NCBI RefSeq assembly: GCF_001306175.1 | Contig: NZ_LGKN01000005.1 | Location: 372,001 to 436,000 of the forward strand | DNA from: Ardenticatena maritima | Lineage (GTDB): Bacteria > Chloroflexota > Anaerolineae > Ardenticatenales > Ardenticatenaceae | Direction: 5' to 3' | Length of the DNA stretch: 64,000 nt | In this document: piece after piece, positions 17,316 through 25,996 of the stretch | How positions within the stretch are numbered: position 1 is the first letter of the stretch | How the letters are laid out: the number at the start of each line of letters is the position of its first letter | Notes under the pieces: generated by a model | Databases searched by the model: none | What the model was told of the DNA's origin: nothing | The model's input: the letters and a program-made list of their open reading frames with translations, nothing else | Translations under genes and position numbers: made by a program

Positions 17316-17336
17316 CAACTTCTGCCCTGCTACGCC

Positions 17337-18518
17337 TTAGTGCGGTGGGAGCAACACCGTGAACGTAGTTCCTTGCCCGACCACACTGTCCACATCAATC
17401 TTGCCACCGTGCAGGCGCACAAACTCGCGCGTCAAGGTCAACCCCAGACCGGTGCCTTCCCACTCGCGGCTTGCCGAACTGTCCAGCTGGCGGAAGCGCT
17501 CGAAAATCGTATCGAAGTGCTCTTTGGGAATACCGATGCCGGTATCTTCCACCTCAAACTGATACCAGCCGTTGGGCAACCGACGCCCGCGCACTTCCAC
17601 GTAGCCCCCTTCGGGGGTGAACTTGATGCCATTGCTCACCAGGTTGTAGATGATTTGCTTGAAGCGCAAGCGGTCGGCGACAATGCGATCCAAGTCGGGG
17701 TGCAGGTTGACGCGTAGCTCAACACCCTTGTTCTTCGCCATATCTTCCAGCAGGACGCAGACCTCGTTGATGGCTTCACGCACATCAAACGGTTCCAGCC
17801 GCAAATCCATGCGCCCCGATTCGATTTTGCTCAGGTCGAGGATATCTTCCACCAGGTCGAGCAGGTGGCGCGCACTGCGCAGAATGTTGCCGACGTAGCG
17901 TTTCTGGTGCTCGTTCAACTCGCCGAACAACTCATCATGCAGCAACTCAGCGTGCCCGATGATGATATTGAGCGGCGTGCGCAGCTCATGGCTCACCGTG
18001 CTCACAAACTCGCTCTTCAAGCGGTCCAGCTCGCGCAACTCGGCGTTGGCTTTTTCGAGTTCGAGCACCTTGGCTTCGAGTTTGTCCACCAGGCGGCGCG
18101 TATGTTCTTCCAGATAAATCGCGCGCTCGTCAGCGGAGACCTCCTCGCGCTTCCCAGCCAGGAACGCCTCGACCTGCTCAATCAGCTGGTCAATGTCAAT
18201 CGGCTTGGGCAGGTACCCGTCGCAACCGGCGGCAAGCGACCGTTCGCGGTCCCCCTGCATGACGTTCGCCGTCAACGCCACAATGGGCACATGCTTGAGC
18301 GTTTCAATGCTCTTGATTTTGGTGGCGGCTTCGTAACCGTCCATGCCGGGCAGGTTGATATCCATCAGAATCAAGTCGGGGCGCACTTCCTGCGCCTTGC
18401 GAATGCCGCTCAACCCATCATCGGCTTCAATCACCTCATAGCCCTGCGCTTCGAGCACGCGCCGCACCAGCATTTTGTTTGCCGGGTTGTCTTCTACATA
18501 CAAGATTTTGCGTGCCAT
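17337..18518 (-). CDS. Cytoplasmic REC-histidine kinase hybrid
   Basis: A 393-residue soluble protein without membrane helices. Residues 1-120 are a receiver domain (ILYVEDNPANKMLVRR, phospho-acceptor Asp in LILMDINLPGMDG, Lys in YLPKPID). A coiled-coil linker (about 130-170) leads to a HisKA domain with FVSTVSHELRTPLN. The ATPase part has all boxes intact: NLVSNGIKFTPEGG (N), DTGIGIPKEHFDTIF (G1), GTGLGLTLTREFV (G2), GQGTTFTVLLPP. A receiver placed before the kinase suggests that phosphorylation of this protein by another kinase, or of itself, tunes its activity. The neighbour at 18554-18949 is a stand-alone receiver transcribed in the same direction. Input signal unknown. Confidence 0.92.
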   Translation of the reverse strand: MARKILYVEDNPANKMLVRRVLEAQGYEVIEADDGLSGIRKAQEVRPDLILMDINLPGMDGYEAATKIKSIETLKHVPIVALTANVMQGDRERSLAAGCDGYLPKPIDIDQLIEQVEAFLAGKREEVSADERAIYLEEHTRRLVDKLEAKVLELEKANAELRELDRLKSEFVSTVSHELRTPLNIIIGHAELLHDELFGELNEHQKRYVGNILRSARHLLDLVEDILDLSKIESGRMDLRLEPFDVREAINEVCVLLEDMAKNKGVELRVNLHPDLDRIVADRLRFKQIIYNLVSNGIKFTPEGGYVEVRGRRLPNGWYQFEVEDTGIGIPKEHFDTIFERFRQLDSSASREWEGTGLGLTLTREFVRLHGGKIDVDSVVGQGTTFTVLLPPH

Positions 18519-18553
18519 CTCTCCTCACCCTTTAGCTGTTTCGCTGCTCCCTC

Positions 18554-18949
18554 TCACGACGATGTTTTGGCTTCTTCCAGGAATTTGCGCACCGTTTTGG
18601 GCAATTCGCGCGTGTTGATTGGCTTCGTCAAGAACCCATCACACCCTGCGTCCATCGCCCGCTCGGCGTCCGAGACCATGGCGCAGGCTGTCAGCGCCAC
18701 AATGGGGATATGTTTGGTTTTGGGGTTGGCTTTGATGCGGCGGGTCAGCTCAAAACCATCCATACGCGGCAATTGCAAGTCCATCAAAATCAAATCGGGG
18801 GGTTCTTTTTCGACCATCTCCAACCCTTTGACGCCGTCGGGCGCCCATTCAACCCGAAAGCCGTGGAACGAGAGCAAATCGCACACCAGCGTGGCGTTGG
18901 GTCGGTGGTCTTCAATCACAAGGATGTAGGGTTGTTTGTCTTCGCTCAT
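18554..18949 (-). CDS. Stand-alone receiver domain response regulator
   Basis: About 131 residues: a single receiver domain with no output domain. ILVIEDHRPNATLV gives the acidic pair, LILMDLQLPRMDGFELTRRI the phospho-acceptor Asp, IVALTACAM the Thr, and CDGFLTKPI the Lys. Single-domain receivers act by protein contact or as phosphate shuttles. It lies 35 bp upstream of the REC-kinase gene on the same strand, so the two are likely co-transcribed and exchange phosphoryl groups. I chose the ATG at 18949 because it gives the domain's normal N-terminus; the ATG at 18982, with an AAGGGA site, would add 11 charged residues. Confidence 0.88.
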   Translation of the reverse strand: MSEDKQPYILVIEDHRPNATLVCDLLSFHGFRVEWAPDGVKGLEMVEKEPPDLILMDLQLPRMDGFELTRRIKANPKTKHIPIVALTACAMVSDAERAMDAGCDGFLTKPINTRELPKTVRKFLEEAKTSS

Positions 18950-19082
18950 ACGCCCTGCCCCTTTCTCTTTACGTTCGCGCATTCATCCCTTTGGGGTCAA
19001 AAAGACCTTTGCCGAAAAGTATAAAACAATCTCCATTTTTTGCGAATAGGAGAAAAGCCCCATACCCGCACCGGTCTTTTTT

Positions 19083-20729
19083 TCACGCAGGCACAATCAC
19101 CGGATAAACCAATGGTTTGCGCGCCGTCAGCTGGCGAATGTGCTGGCGCACGACCTGCCGAATGACGGTTTCGATATCGTCATCGGCTTCATCAAATGTG
19201 AGGTCGCGCAGGGCGTTTTGCAAGAGTTCGCGCAGGCGTTCATGTTCTTCACGGCGCAACAACCCATGCGAGACGATGGACGGTTCGCCAACAACGGCGT
19301 TGCGCGTTTCATCAACCGACACCACCACCACGACAAACCCACCCCGTGCCAGGCGCAAGCGGTCGCGCAAGAGGGTGACATGCACTTCGTCCACGCGGCG
19401 ACCGTCGGCAAAGAGCAAATCGCCACCGACGGCGGGAGCGGTTGCCCACCCTTCCGCCCACACATGCACAGGTGTGCCGCTTTCCACCAGGATGATGCGG
19501 TCGTCGTGGATGCCCATCTCACGGGCGAGGTCGGCGTGCAGGGCAAGGTGGCGGTATTCGCCCTGAATGGGCATGAAGAAGCGCGGGCGCACGGTATCGA
19601 GCATGATGCGCATTTCATCGCGGGCGGCGTGTCCGCTGACATGCACCGACCAGAGCGGGGGATGCAGAACACGCGCGCCCAAGCGGAACAGGTGGTTGAT
19701 GGTGCGGTTGACGAGTTCTTCGTTGCCGGGGATGGTGTGGGCGCTGAGCACAACGGTATCGCCGGGACGGATGGTCAGGTGGGGGTATTCGCCCCGCGCC
19801 ATGCGCACCAGGGCGGACATGGGTTCGCCCTGGGTGCCCGTGCAGAGGATGCAGACTTCATGGTCGGGGGCACTTTCAAATTCATCGGCGGGGAGCAGTT
19901 CGTCGGCTTCGATGGGCAAATAGCCCATTTCGATCGCCAGGCGAATGTTGTTTTCCATGCTACGCCCCGCCACGCCCACACGACGCCCATAGCGCCGCGC
20001 GGTTTCAATCACCTGGGCGGCGCGCATGAGGTTGCTGGCAAATGTGCTCACCAGAATGCGCCCCGATGCTTGCGCAAAAATGCGATCCAATGTTTCGCTC
20101 ACCAGCCGCTCGCTGGGGGTGCGCCCCGGTTTGTCGGCGTTGGTGCTGTCAGCCATGAGCAACAAGACGCCCTCGTGCCCCAATTGGGCGAAGCGTTGCA
20201 GGTCGGTTGGTGCGCCGCTGTAGGGCGTCATGTCAAGTTTGTATTCGCCGGTATGGAGCAGTAAGCCGGCGGGGGTGCGAATAGCCAGCGCCACCGTGTC
20301 GGGGATGGAGTGCGCCACGTGAATAAATTCGATGTCAAAGGGGCCCACCTGGCGACGCATGCCGCTTTCGATGACGTCGAGCTGGACGCGACTGCTGACG
20401 CGGTGCTCACGGGCGCGCATGGCAATCAGGCCGGCGGTAAGCGGCGTGGCAAAGATAGGGACGGGGATATCAAGCCCGCGCAGCAGGTAGGGCAACGCGC
20501 CCATGTGGTCTTCGTGTCCGTGGGTGATGACAATCCCGCGCAGGCGTTCCTGGTTCGCCCAGACGTAGCGCATGTCCGGCAAGACGACATCAATGCCGAA
20601 CATATCGTTTTGCGGAAACATGAGGCCGCAATCCACCAGGAGCATTTGCTCCTCGTATTCGATTGCCATCATGTTGCGGCCAACTTCGCCTACGCCACCT
20701 AAGGGAACAATGCGAACTGCGTTGCTCAA
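19083..20729 (-). CDS. rnj: Ribonuclease J
   Basis: A 548-residue metallo-beta-lactamase/beta-CASP nuclease. RNase J combines endo- and 5'-3' exonuclease activity and governs mRNA decay and rRNA maturation in bacteria lacking RNase E. Motifs: VPLGGVGEVGRNM at the start, the metal site ITHGHEDHMGALPYLL, HSIPDTVALAIRTPAG, LLMADSTNADKPG, ILVSTFASNLMRAAQV and SGHAARDEM in the beta-CASP part, and a C-terminal domain of about 110 residues. Translation starts at a TTG (20729) placed 6 nt after AGGAGG; the TTGA overlaps the stop of the upstream glycosylase gene, implying coupled translation. Confidence 0.95.
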   Translation of the reverse strand: MSNAVRIVPLGGVGEVGRNMMAIEYEEQMLLVDCGLMFPQNDMFGIDVVLPDMRYVWANQERLRGIVITHGHEDHMGALPYLLRGLDIPVPIFATPLTAGLIAMRAREHRVSSRVQLDVIESGMRRQVGPFDIEFIHVAHSIPDTVALAIRTPAGLLLHTGEYKLDMTPYSGAPTDLQRFAQLGHEGVLLLMADSTNADKPGRTPSERLVSETLDRIFAQASGRILVSTFASNLMRAAQVIETARRYGRRVGVAGRSMENNIRLAIEMGYLPIEADELLPADEFESAPDHEVCILCTGTQGEPMSALVRMARGEYPHLTIRPGDTVVLSAHTIPGNEELVNRTINHLFRLGARVLHPPLWSVHVSGHAARDEMRIMLDTVRPRFFMPIQGEYRHLALHADLAREMGIHDDRIILVESGTPVHVWAEGWATAPAVGGDLLFADGRRVDEVHVTLLRDRLRLARGGFVVVVVSVDETRNAVVGEPSIVSHGLLRREEHERLRELLQNALRDLTFDEADDDIETVIRQVVRQHIRQLTARKPLVYPVIVPA

Positions 20730-21421
20730 TCACTTCCTCCTGATGATGCACCGCCACCGAAGAGGTCCAGCTGGGTGGGTTCTTCGGATGGGGCGGCTGG
20801 TGTGAGAATGGTGATGCCTGCTGCTTCGGCGCTCATCTGCCCACTGCGTACCATGCGCGCCCGGTCAATCAAGGTGGGCAAGCGGTCAAAGTCTTCTTCG
20901 AGCATGGGACGCCAGTGGGGTTTATGCAGGGCGGCGGCGGGGTGAAACATGGGCACGATGAGCCGATGCTTGTACATGAACCCCTGCCCATGCACCTGTG
21001 TGATGCGGGCGTTCGGTATCCAGCGTTCCATGGCGAAACGCCCCAGCGTGATGATGACTTCGGGGTCGATGAGGCGCAACTGCTGGACGAGATAGGGCTT
21101 GCAGGCGTTGATTTCGTCGGGATGTGGGTCGCGGTTGTTGGGGGGACGACATTTGACGACGTTGGTTATGTAAACATCCTCACGCAACAGCCCAATACGC
21201 AAGAGGAGTTCATTCAGCAGTTGCCCCGCGGCGCCGACAAACGGCCGCCCCTGACGGTCTTCATTCGCGCCAGGTCCTTCCCCGATGAGCATAATCGTCG
21301 CCGTTACAGGTCCTTCGCCCGGCACGGCATGCGTGCGCGTCTCGCAGAGACGGCAACGCGTGCAGGTGCGCACTTCGGCTTCGAGTGCCTGTAAAGCGGC
21401 GGCGCGTTCTTCGGGCGTCAT
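20726..21421 (-). CDS. Family 4 uracil-DNA glycosylase
   Basis: A 231-residue enzyme that removes uracil from DNA to start base excision repair. Family 4 marks: cysteines of the iron-sulfur cluster in RTCTRCRLCETR near the N-terminus and further Cys at VKCRPPNNRDP and INACKPYL; active-site GEGPGANEDRQGRPFVGAAGQLL; and the C-terminal MFHPAAAL motif. This family is common in thermophiles, where cytosine deamination is rapid. The gene overlaps rnj and carries a clear promoter upstream (21460-21488), so it heads a two-gene repair/RNA decay operon. Confidence 0.93.
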   Translation of the reverse strand: MTPEERAAALQALEAEVRTCTRCRLCETRTHAVPGEGPVTATIMLIGEGPGANEDRQGRPFVGAAGQLLNELLLRIGLLREDVYITNVVKCRPPNNRDPHPDEINACKPYLVQQLRLIDPEVIITLGRFAMERWIPNARITQVHGQGFMYKHRLIVPMFHPAAALHKPHWRPMLEEDFDRLPTLIDRARMVRSGQMSAEAAGITILTPAAPSEEPTQLDLFGGGASSGGSD

Positions 21422-21459
21422 GATACTCCGTGCTCGTGTTCCACTCTCAGGTCGGGACG

Positions 21460-21488
21460 ATTGTACTTGCGGTGAGGGGGAGCGTCAA
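21460..21488 (-). promoter_or_regulatory. Promoter of the uracil-DNA glycosylase-rnj operon
   Basis: Reverse strand: TTGACG (21488-21483), 17-bp spacer, TACAAT (21465-21460), about 38 bp before the start codon at 21421. Confidence 0.7.
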
Positions 21489-21551
21489 TCGTTCACAGGT
21501 TGGCAAGCCCACACATCGCCAGGCTGGATGTGAGTTGCGGCATATCGCCGC

Positions 21552-22832
21552 CTATTCATCCGTGTTGGCCTGCTCCATTTTGCGCTGCAAGCGCGCCAGC
21601 CGGTGCAACAATGCTTCGCGTTCCGCTCTGTTGAGCCGCAAACAGCCTTCGCGGGCGTCGTGGAAAGCGCGTTGCACAACCGCCAAGGCCGCGGGAAGAT
21701 TGCGGGCGTGGTGTTCGAGATATTTAGCCAGTTCCTCATAGGGGAACAGGTCGCCCTGCGCCAGCATGGCACGCCAGAGCGCGGCGGCTTCTTCCCAGCG
21801 TTGTCGCCGCTTGAAGAGCAACGAAAGCCGTTTGAGCGCCTCTCGACGCAGCGCGTGCGGCAACTGGCTTTGCAACGCCCGCCGATAGACGGCTTCGGCT
21901 TCGTCCCAATGTCCGCCTTCTTCCAGCAGGCGCGCCACGCCAAACAGGTCGGCGCCCGCCAAGCCCAATGCGGGGCTGGCGTCGGCAACGATGGTCGCCA
22001 TGTGGACGCTCAACGCCGCCAACGCCACAATGTCATGGCGGTTGTGGTAGAAGACGCCACGCAGCGGGGCGGCGTTGCCGGTGCGCAGGTAGTCGTTGTA
22101 GTAGCGGGGCACCAGCCAGCCGGGCACATCCTCGGCGGCGCGGCGCACACCCAGCACCTGGCGTTCGAGCGTGCCCAAATCGCAGTGGGTGAGCCGCCAG
22201 CGCCAAATGCGGCGGGCGGGATGCAAGAGGTCGAGATGGGGGCGCGTCCGCAGGTCGAGCGGGCGGCGCGCCAGGACAAAGCGGGTTTCGAGCAGGGGGA
22301 TGTCGAACGATTTGCCGTTGAAGGTGACGAAGGTGTCAAACCGTTCCAACAGCGGTTGAAGCGCCGCCAGCATGGCGGGTTCTTCACCCGGATGACGCAG
22401 GAAGAATTGCCGCACGACGAACGCGTCATCGTCGAGAAAGCCCACGCCCACCAGGAAGGCAAAGGTGCCCGTACCGCCGGCCAGCCCGTTGGTTTCGGTG
22501 TCCAGGAAGAGCGCCTGTCGAAAATCGAACGTGCGCCAGGCGGGGGCGCGCAACAGGCGGGCGATGCGCTCACCGTGGGGGCGCTGCAACTCGGCGAGCG
22601 GCGCTACGCCGTAGCGTGTGCTCAGAGGCAAGCGCGTTTCGCGCACCAGGCAAACGCCCGCTTCGGTGGTGTGCGGCTGAAGACCGAGCACCTCTTCCAC
22701 GGGAGCGGGCGGCGTCTCCGATGGAGAGGGCGCGGCAGGGGCGGGCGGCGCATGCCGTCCGCGCAAGGTGTTGAGGCGAGCGCGCAAGGCGTTCACGTCC
22801 ATTTTGGGAAGGGGGCGGCGGTCTTCATCCAT
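21552..22832 (-). CDS. RNase H-like exonuclease domain protein with C-terminal helical repeats
   Basis: About 426 residues. After a Pro/Ala-rich N-terminus, residues about 125-300 form an RNase H-like 3'-5' exonuclease domain of the YprB type: FRQALFLDTETNGLAGGTGTFAFLVGVGF (DxE metal motif), FVTFNGKSFDIPLLETRF, HLDLLHPARRIW, and YHNRHDIVALAAL (distal HDxxAL). The C-terminal 130 residues are TPR-like helices (GHWDEAEAVYRRAL, QRWEEAAALWRAML), perhaps for partner binding. The DNA/RNA substrate is unknown. The start at 22832 is the second of several in-frame ATGs and has only a weak site; 22871 and 22802 are alternatives. Confidence 0.8.
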   Translation of the reverse strand: MDEDRRPLPKMDVNALRARLNTLRGRHAPPAPAAPSPSETPPAPVEEVLGLQPHTTEAGVCLVRETRLPLSTRYGVAPLAELQRPHGERIARLLRAPAWRTFDFRQALFLDTETNGLAGGTGTFAFLVGVGFLDDDAFVVRQFFLRHPGEEPAMLAALQPLLERFDTFVTFNGKSFDIPLLETRFVLARRPLDLRTRPHLDLLHPARRIWRWRLTHCDLGTLERQVLGVRRAAEDVPGWLVPRYYNDYLRTGNAAPLRGVFYHNRHDIVALAALSVHMATIVADASPALGLAGADLFGVARLLEEGGHWDEAEAVYRRALQSQLPHALRREALKRLSLLFKRRQRWEEAAALWRAMLAQGDLFPYEELAKYLEHHARNLPAALAVVQRAFHDAREGCLRLNRAEREALLHRLARLQRKMEQANTDE

Positions 22833-22897
22833 CGGGCACGCCTGTTTCCTGGTGTTTGGTCGGGCAGGCAAAGTGTAGGCGAGGGCGCGGGCAAGGC

Positions 22898-22925
22898 AAA
22901 CGCCCCACCGTGTGGTGGGGCGTTT
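22898..22925 (-). terminator. Terminator after the large ArnT-like gene
   Basis: AAACGCCCCACC (22898-22909) and GGTGGGGCGTTT (22914-22925) form a 12-bp perfect stem with a GTGT loop, just 3' of the reverse-strand stop codon at 22928. Confidence 0.75.
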
Positions 22926-22927
22926 GT

Positions 22928-25849
22928 TCAGCGAATTTCCAGCGTGGTGAGCGAGAGGTAATGCTCTTGCGGGTTGGCTTGCGGGTGGTTGATGGGCACA
23001 CGAGCAAACGTTTCGGGATTGTAGAGCCCCACACGCAAGTCATACGCACCCGCGGGGGCGTCGGCGGCGATGGGGACGTCATAGGTCATCACCACGTATT
23101 CGCCGGGCGCCCAGCCGATGGTGGGCAATGTGCCGTCGCCCGGTTCCAGGTCGCGCTGACCGCGAATATTGCCTTGCGGTCCTACCAGGTGGGTGAAGAC
23201 CTTGTAGCGCTGTGAGGGGCGGCGTTCGGCTTTCCAGACGAGTGTGAGCGTGAGCGAACCGCCCGGCTGCAAGTCGGCGTTTTCAATCGTGTAGCCCACA
23301 AGCGTGATTTCGCCGTCAAAGTCGGCATCCATGCGCACGTCAACGGGCGGTTCTTCAAACAGGCGTGGGCGGTCCACGATGGTGATAGTGCCCAAATTGA
23401 CGGCGTTACGCCCACGGAGCAAGCCGCCCAACTCGATGGGCACGCTCCCCTGCATGACACGCAACGCCAACGGGGCGTCGCCAGGGGGCGCGTCGGGGCG
23501 CACCATGACGTGGTGAATGTCGCGAATGAGCGCATCGGCGGGCCACCGGTCGAGCGGCAAACGGCGCGCCAAGCCGCCGTCATCGTCAAAAAAGCGCCCG
23601 TCGGCAAGCGAAGGCGTCAGCGACGCGGGCAAGGGGGCGTGCACACGCCACAGCAATTCCACCTCGAAAATTTCGCCCGGTTGGAACGAGCGGCTGGGCA
23701 TGGTCACGCCGAGCAGTTCCAACGGCCCCACTTCGACGTTGAGCATGCGGGTCATCGTCGGCAAGGGGGCGTTGGCGGGCGTCGGCAAAACCACAATCCC
23801 CGCCATGCGGATTTGTTCGTTGTTGACGGCGATGAAACTTTGCACGCCGAGCGAGCGCCCATCTTCGGCACGATAGAATTTGAGGCGCACTTCGTATCCA
23901 TCAGGCGGAAGCCCCACGGGGACAGACATCCGCACAGGCACCGGAACCAGTTTGCCGACCGGCAAGTCATTGAGCAGCAATTGGGGGCCCAAGGGCGCAA
24001 AATCGCGCACACTGTCAGGCCATTGCCGCCCTGTGGCGTCGAAAATGCCCATGGAGAGGCGCAACGTGCCTGCAAAATCATCAAGGCGGCGCACGTAGAG
24101 CGTCATGGCGAGATGGTCACCACCGCGGGCGATATCCGGCGGGGGGTCGTAGCCCGCCAGTTCGATGATGGGGCGGTTCGTATCGGGTTCGGTGAAGACG
24201 GCGTTTTGTTGCACGCGCGGCGTGCGGTTCCAGGCGGCATCGAGAAGCCAGCCTTGCAGGCGGGCGTTGGTTTCGCCAGTAAGCACTTCGTCATAAAAAA
24301 GCGTGGCGTGTTCTTCCAGCCAGGCGCGAATCACACCCTGTGGATCGGTTACCGTATCGTAGGCGCGGAGCATCCACAAGCGTGCATGGTGCTGCGCAAG
24401 ATGTTCCAGGTGAGTAATAGTCTCTTCTGGCGAGGTGAGATAAAAATCACTTTCAGAGTTGCCCCATCCCAACGAGGGCGCCCCTTCCAGACTGCCCGTT
24501 TGCAACACAATCAAACCGTTCGCATCGGTCAGCGGCTCGCGATACGCCGTCAAACGTCCTTGCCAGGCAATTGGCCCTTTGAAGTAGTAGTTCACAACGG
24601 GGTACACATAACCGGCATTGACCAGGAGCACATCGCCAGGCGTCCAGAGTTCCTGAAGATGACGCATCGCACTGCGGTAGTCATCCGCGGCATACGCTGG
24701 ATTGTACCAGAAGTTGTTGAGCGAAACGCCTGCCAGCGCCCCCCACACCACAAAAGCACCGCCGAGAAAGAGAACAGCAACGCCTTGCGCGACGCGCCGA
24801 CGATGGCTCAGACGACGCGCGATGTGCCACACCGGCGTCACCATACCGGCGGCAAGCACGAGATAGAAAGGCGGCGAATAGATGAACATGTAGCGCACGT
24901 GATACAAGGGGAGCACGGTCAGCGAGATAAGCGCAATAAGCAGAAAAGGCCCCCACGTCCACGCGGCAAGGAACAGTGCACGCATCCAGGAACGGCGTGC
25001 AATGGCGGCAAGCCCAATCAGATAGAGCAGGACCACAATGGCAAGCCACGCCATCACCTCTTCCAACTGCACAGATTGCCCAAACGCAAGCGCGGTTACT
25101 GTTTCCAGAAGCATGGTAGTAAAAGGTACGGCACCCCGCCAGGGCGGCACCGGCGGTTCAATGGCTTGCCGCACAGCAATAGGAAGCCAGGGCAACCAAA
25201 GCAGAAGCGTTGCGGCGGCGGCTTCCAGCCAGGGGCGCAACGCCAAACGCTGTTTCCAGAGTATCACCAGCAAAGCGATGCCAATCGCCGCCAACCAAAA
25301 GGCAAAGTAGTAGAGTGTGTAAAGCCCCAGCGCCGAAAAGAGCACGAAGAAACGCCATTGCCGCCCGCGCGCAACCGGTTCGCCGGCTTGCTGGCGCATG
25401 AGCATGCCCCAGGCGGCATAGCCGGCGAGGAGCGCCCACAGCGCCCCCAGCGTGTACATGCGCACCTCTTGCGAATACCAGATGTGGTACGGGGCGATAC
25501 TCAGCAAGGCAACCGCTATCAGCGGCATATCCCGCCGACGCAAGACACGCACACCCAGCATGTACGTGGCGGGCAACAAGAGGACACCCGCCGCCCAAGA
25601 GGGCCAGGCGACGGCAAACTCGCTCGTGCCGGCAAAGCGCACCCACACGTTGAGCAAGAGGTAGTAGAGCGGCGGATGGATATCCCGCGCGGTGTGCACC
25701 AACATGGCGCCAATGGGTTTTGTCGCCAGCAGAACGCTGACGGTTTCATCGTACCAAAGGCTTTCGGCACCCAGGCGGTGCAAGCGTAAAGCCGCCCCCA
25801 GCAAAATGAAAAGCAGGAGCAAAATCCATTCGTTGGTTCGTCTCTTCAC
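22928..25849 (-). CDS. ArnT/PMT-like (GT39-type) multi-pass membrane glycosyltransferase with large soluble C-terminus
   Basis: About 973 residues. The N-terminal half (to about 430) has ten or more membrane helices and GT-C features: ESLWYDETVSVLL (acidic first loop) and TARDIHPPLYYLLLNVW, the HPP signature of dolichol/undecaprenyl-phosphate mannosyl/arabinosyl transferases. The rest is a soluble extracytoplasmic region with several beta-sandwich-like segments, for example LSMGIFDATGRQWPD and LVGYTIENADLQPGGSLTLTLVWKAE, a repeat type common in Chloroflexota membrane proteins. It probably glycosylates surface proteins or lipids. A GTG at 25849 behind AAGGAGG is the only sensible start; the frame extends upstream without one. 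Confidence 0.8.
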   Translation of the reverse strand: MKRRTNEWILLLLFILLGAALRLHRLGAESLWYDETVSVLLATKPIGAMLVHTARDIHPPLYYLLLNVWVRFAGTSEFAVAWPSWAAGVLLLPATYMLGVRVLRRRDMPLIAVALLSIAPYHIWYSQEVRMYTLGALWALLAGYAAWGMLMRQQAGEPVARGRQWRFFVLFSALGLYTLYYFAFWLAAIGIALLVILWKQRLALRPWLEAAAATLLLWLPWLPIAVRQAIEPPVPPWRGAVPFTTMLLETVTALAFGQSVQLEEVMAWLAIVVLLYLIGLAAIARRSWMRALFLAAWTWGPFLLIALISLTVLPLYHVRYMFIYSPPFYLVLAAGMVTPVWHIARRLSHRRRVAQGVAVLFLGGAFVVWGALAGVSLNNFWYNPAYAADDYRSAMRHLQELWTPGDVLLVNAGYVYPVVNYYFKGPIAWQGRLTAYREPLTDANGLIVLQTGSLEGAPSLGWGNSESDFYLTSPEETITHLEHLAQHHARLWMLRAYDTVTDPQGVIRAWLEEHATLFYDEVLTGETNARLQGWLLDAAWNRTPRVQQNAVFTEPDTNRPIIELAGYDPPPDIARGGDHLAMTLYVRRLDDFAGTLRLSMGIFDATGRQWPDSVRDFAPLGPQLLLNDLPVGKLVPVPVRMSVPVGLPPDGYEVRLKFYRAEDGRSLGVQSFIAVNNEQIRMAGIVVLPTPANAPLPTMTRMLNVEVGPLELLGVTMPSRSFQPGEIFEVELLWRVHAPLPASLTPSLADGRFFDDDGGLARRLPLDRWPADALIRDIHHVMVRPDAPPGDAPLALRVMQGSVPIELGGLLRGRNAVNLGTITIVDRPRLFEEPPVDVRMDADFDGEITLVGYTIENADLQPGGSLTLTLVWKAERRPSQRYKVFTHLVGPQGNIRGQRDLEPGDGTLPTIGWAPGEYVVMTYDVPIAADAPAGAYDLRVGLYNPETFARVPINHPQANPQEHYLSLTTLEIR

Positions 25850-25886
25850 GGCGATGTTTGCCTCCTTGCATGGCGTTGCGCCGCGT

Positions 25887-25914
25887 ATGATAGCACACCT
25901 TGGACAGTTGTCAT
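25887..25914 (-). promoter_or_regulatory. Promoter of the large ArnT-like gene
   Basis: Reverse strand: ATGACA (25914-25909), 16-bp spacer, TATCAT (25892-25887), with a TGTGC extension giving TGTGCTATCAT. Confidence 0.6.
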
Positions 25915-25937
25915 GAGCCCGCTGCCGCCCCAAACGA

Positions 25938-25969
25938 AAAGGCAACGCACCAGCAAGTGCGTTGCCTTT
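25938..25969 (-). terminator. Terminator after the class III aminotransferase gene
   Basis: AAAGGCAACGCAC (25938-25950) and GTGCGTTGCCTTT (25957-25969): a 13-bp perfect stem with a 6-nt loop and a T run on the reverse strand. Confidence 0.8.
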
Positions 25970-25996
25970 GTGCAACCTTGCTTGTATCGAAGACGG

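Noticed and set aside
23510-25789. Forward-strand frame of about 760 codons opposite the large ArnT-like gene
   Set aside because: Antisense shadow rich in Arg/His/Pro; no family features, and the reverse frame has membrane helices and the HPP motif.
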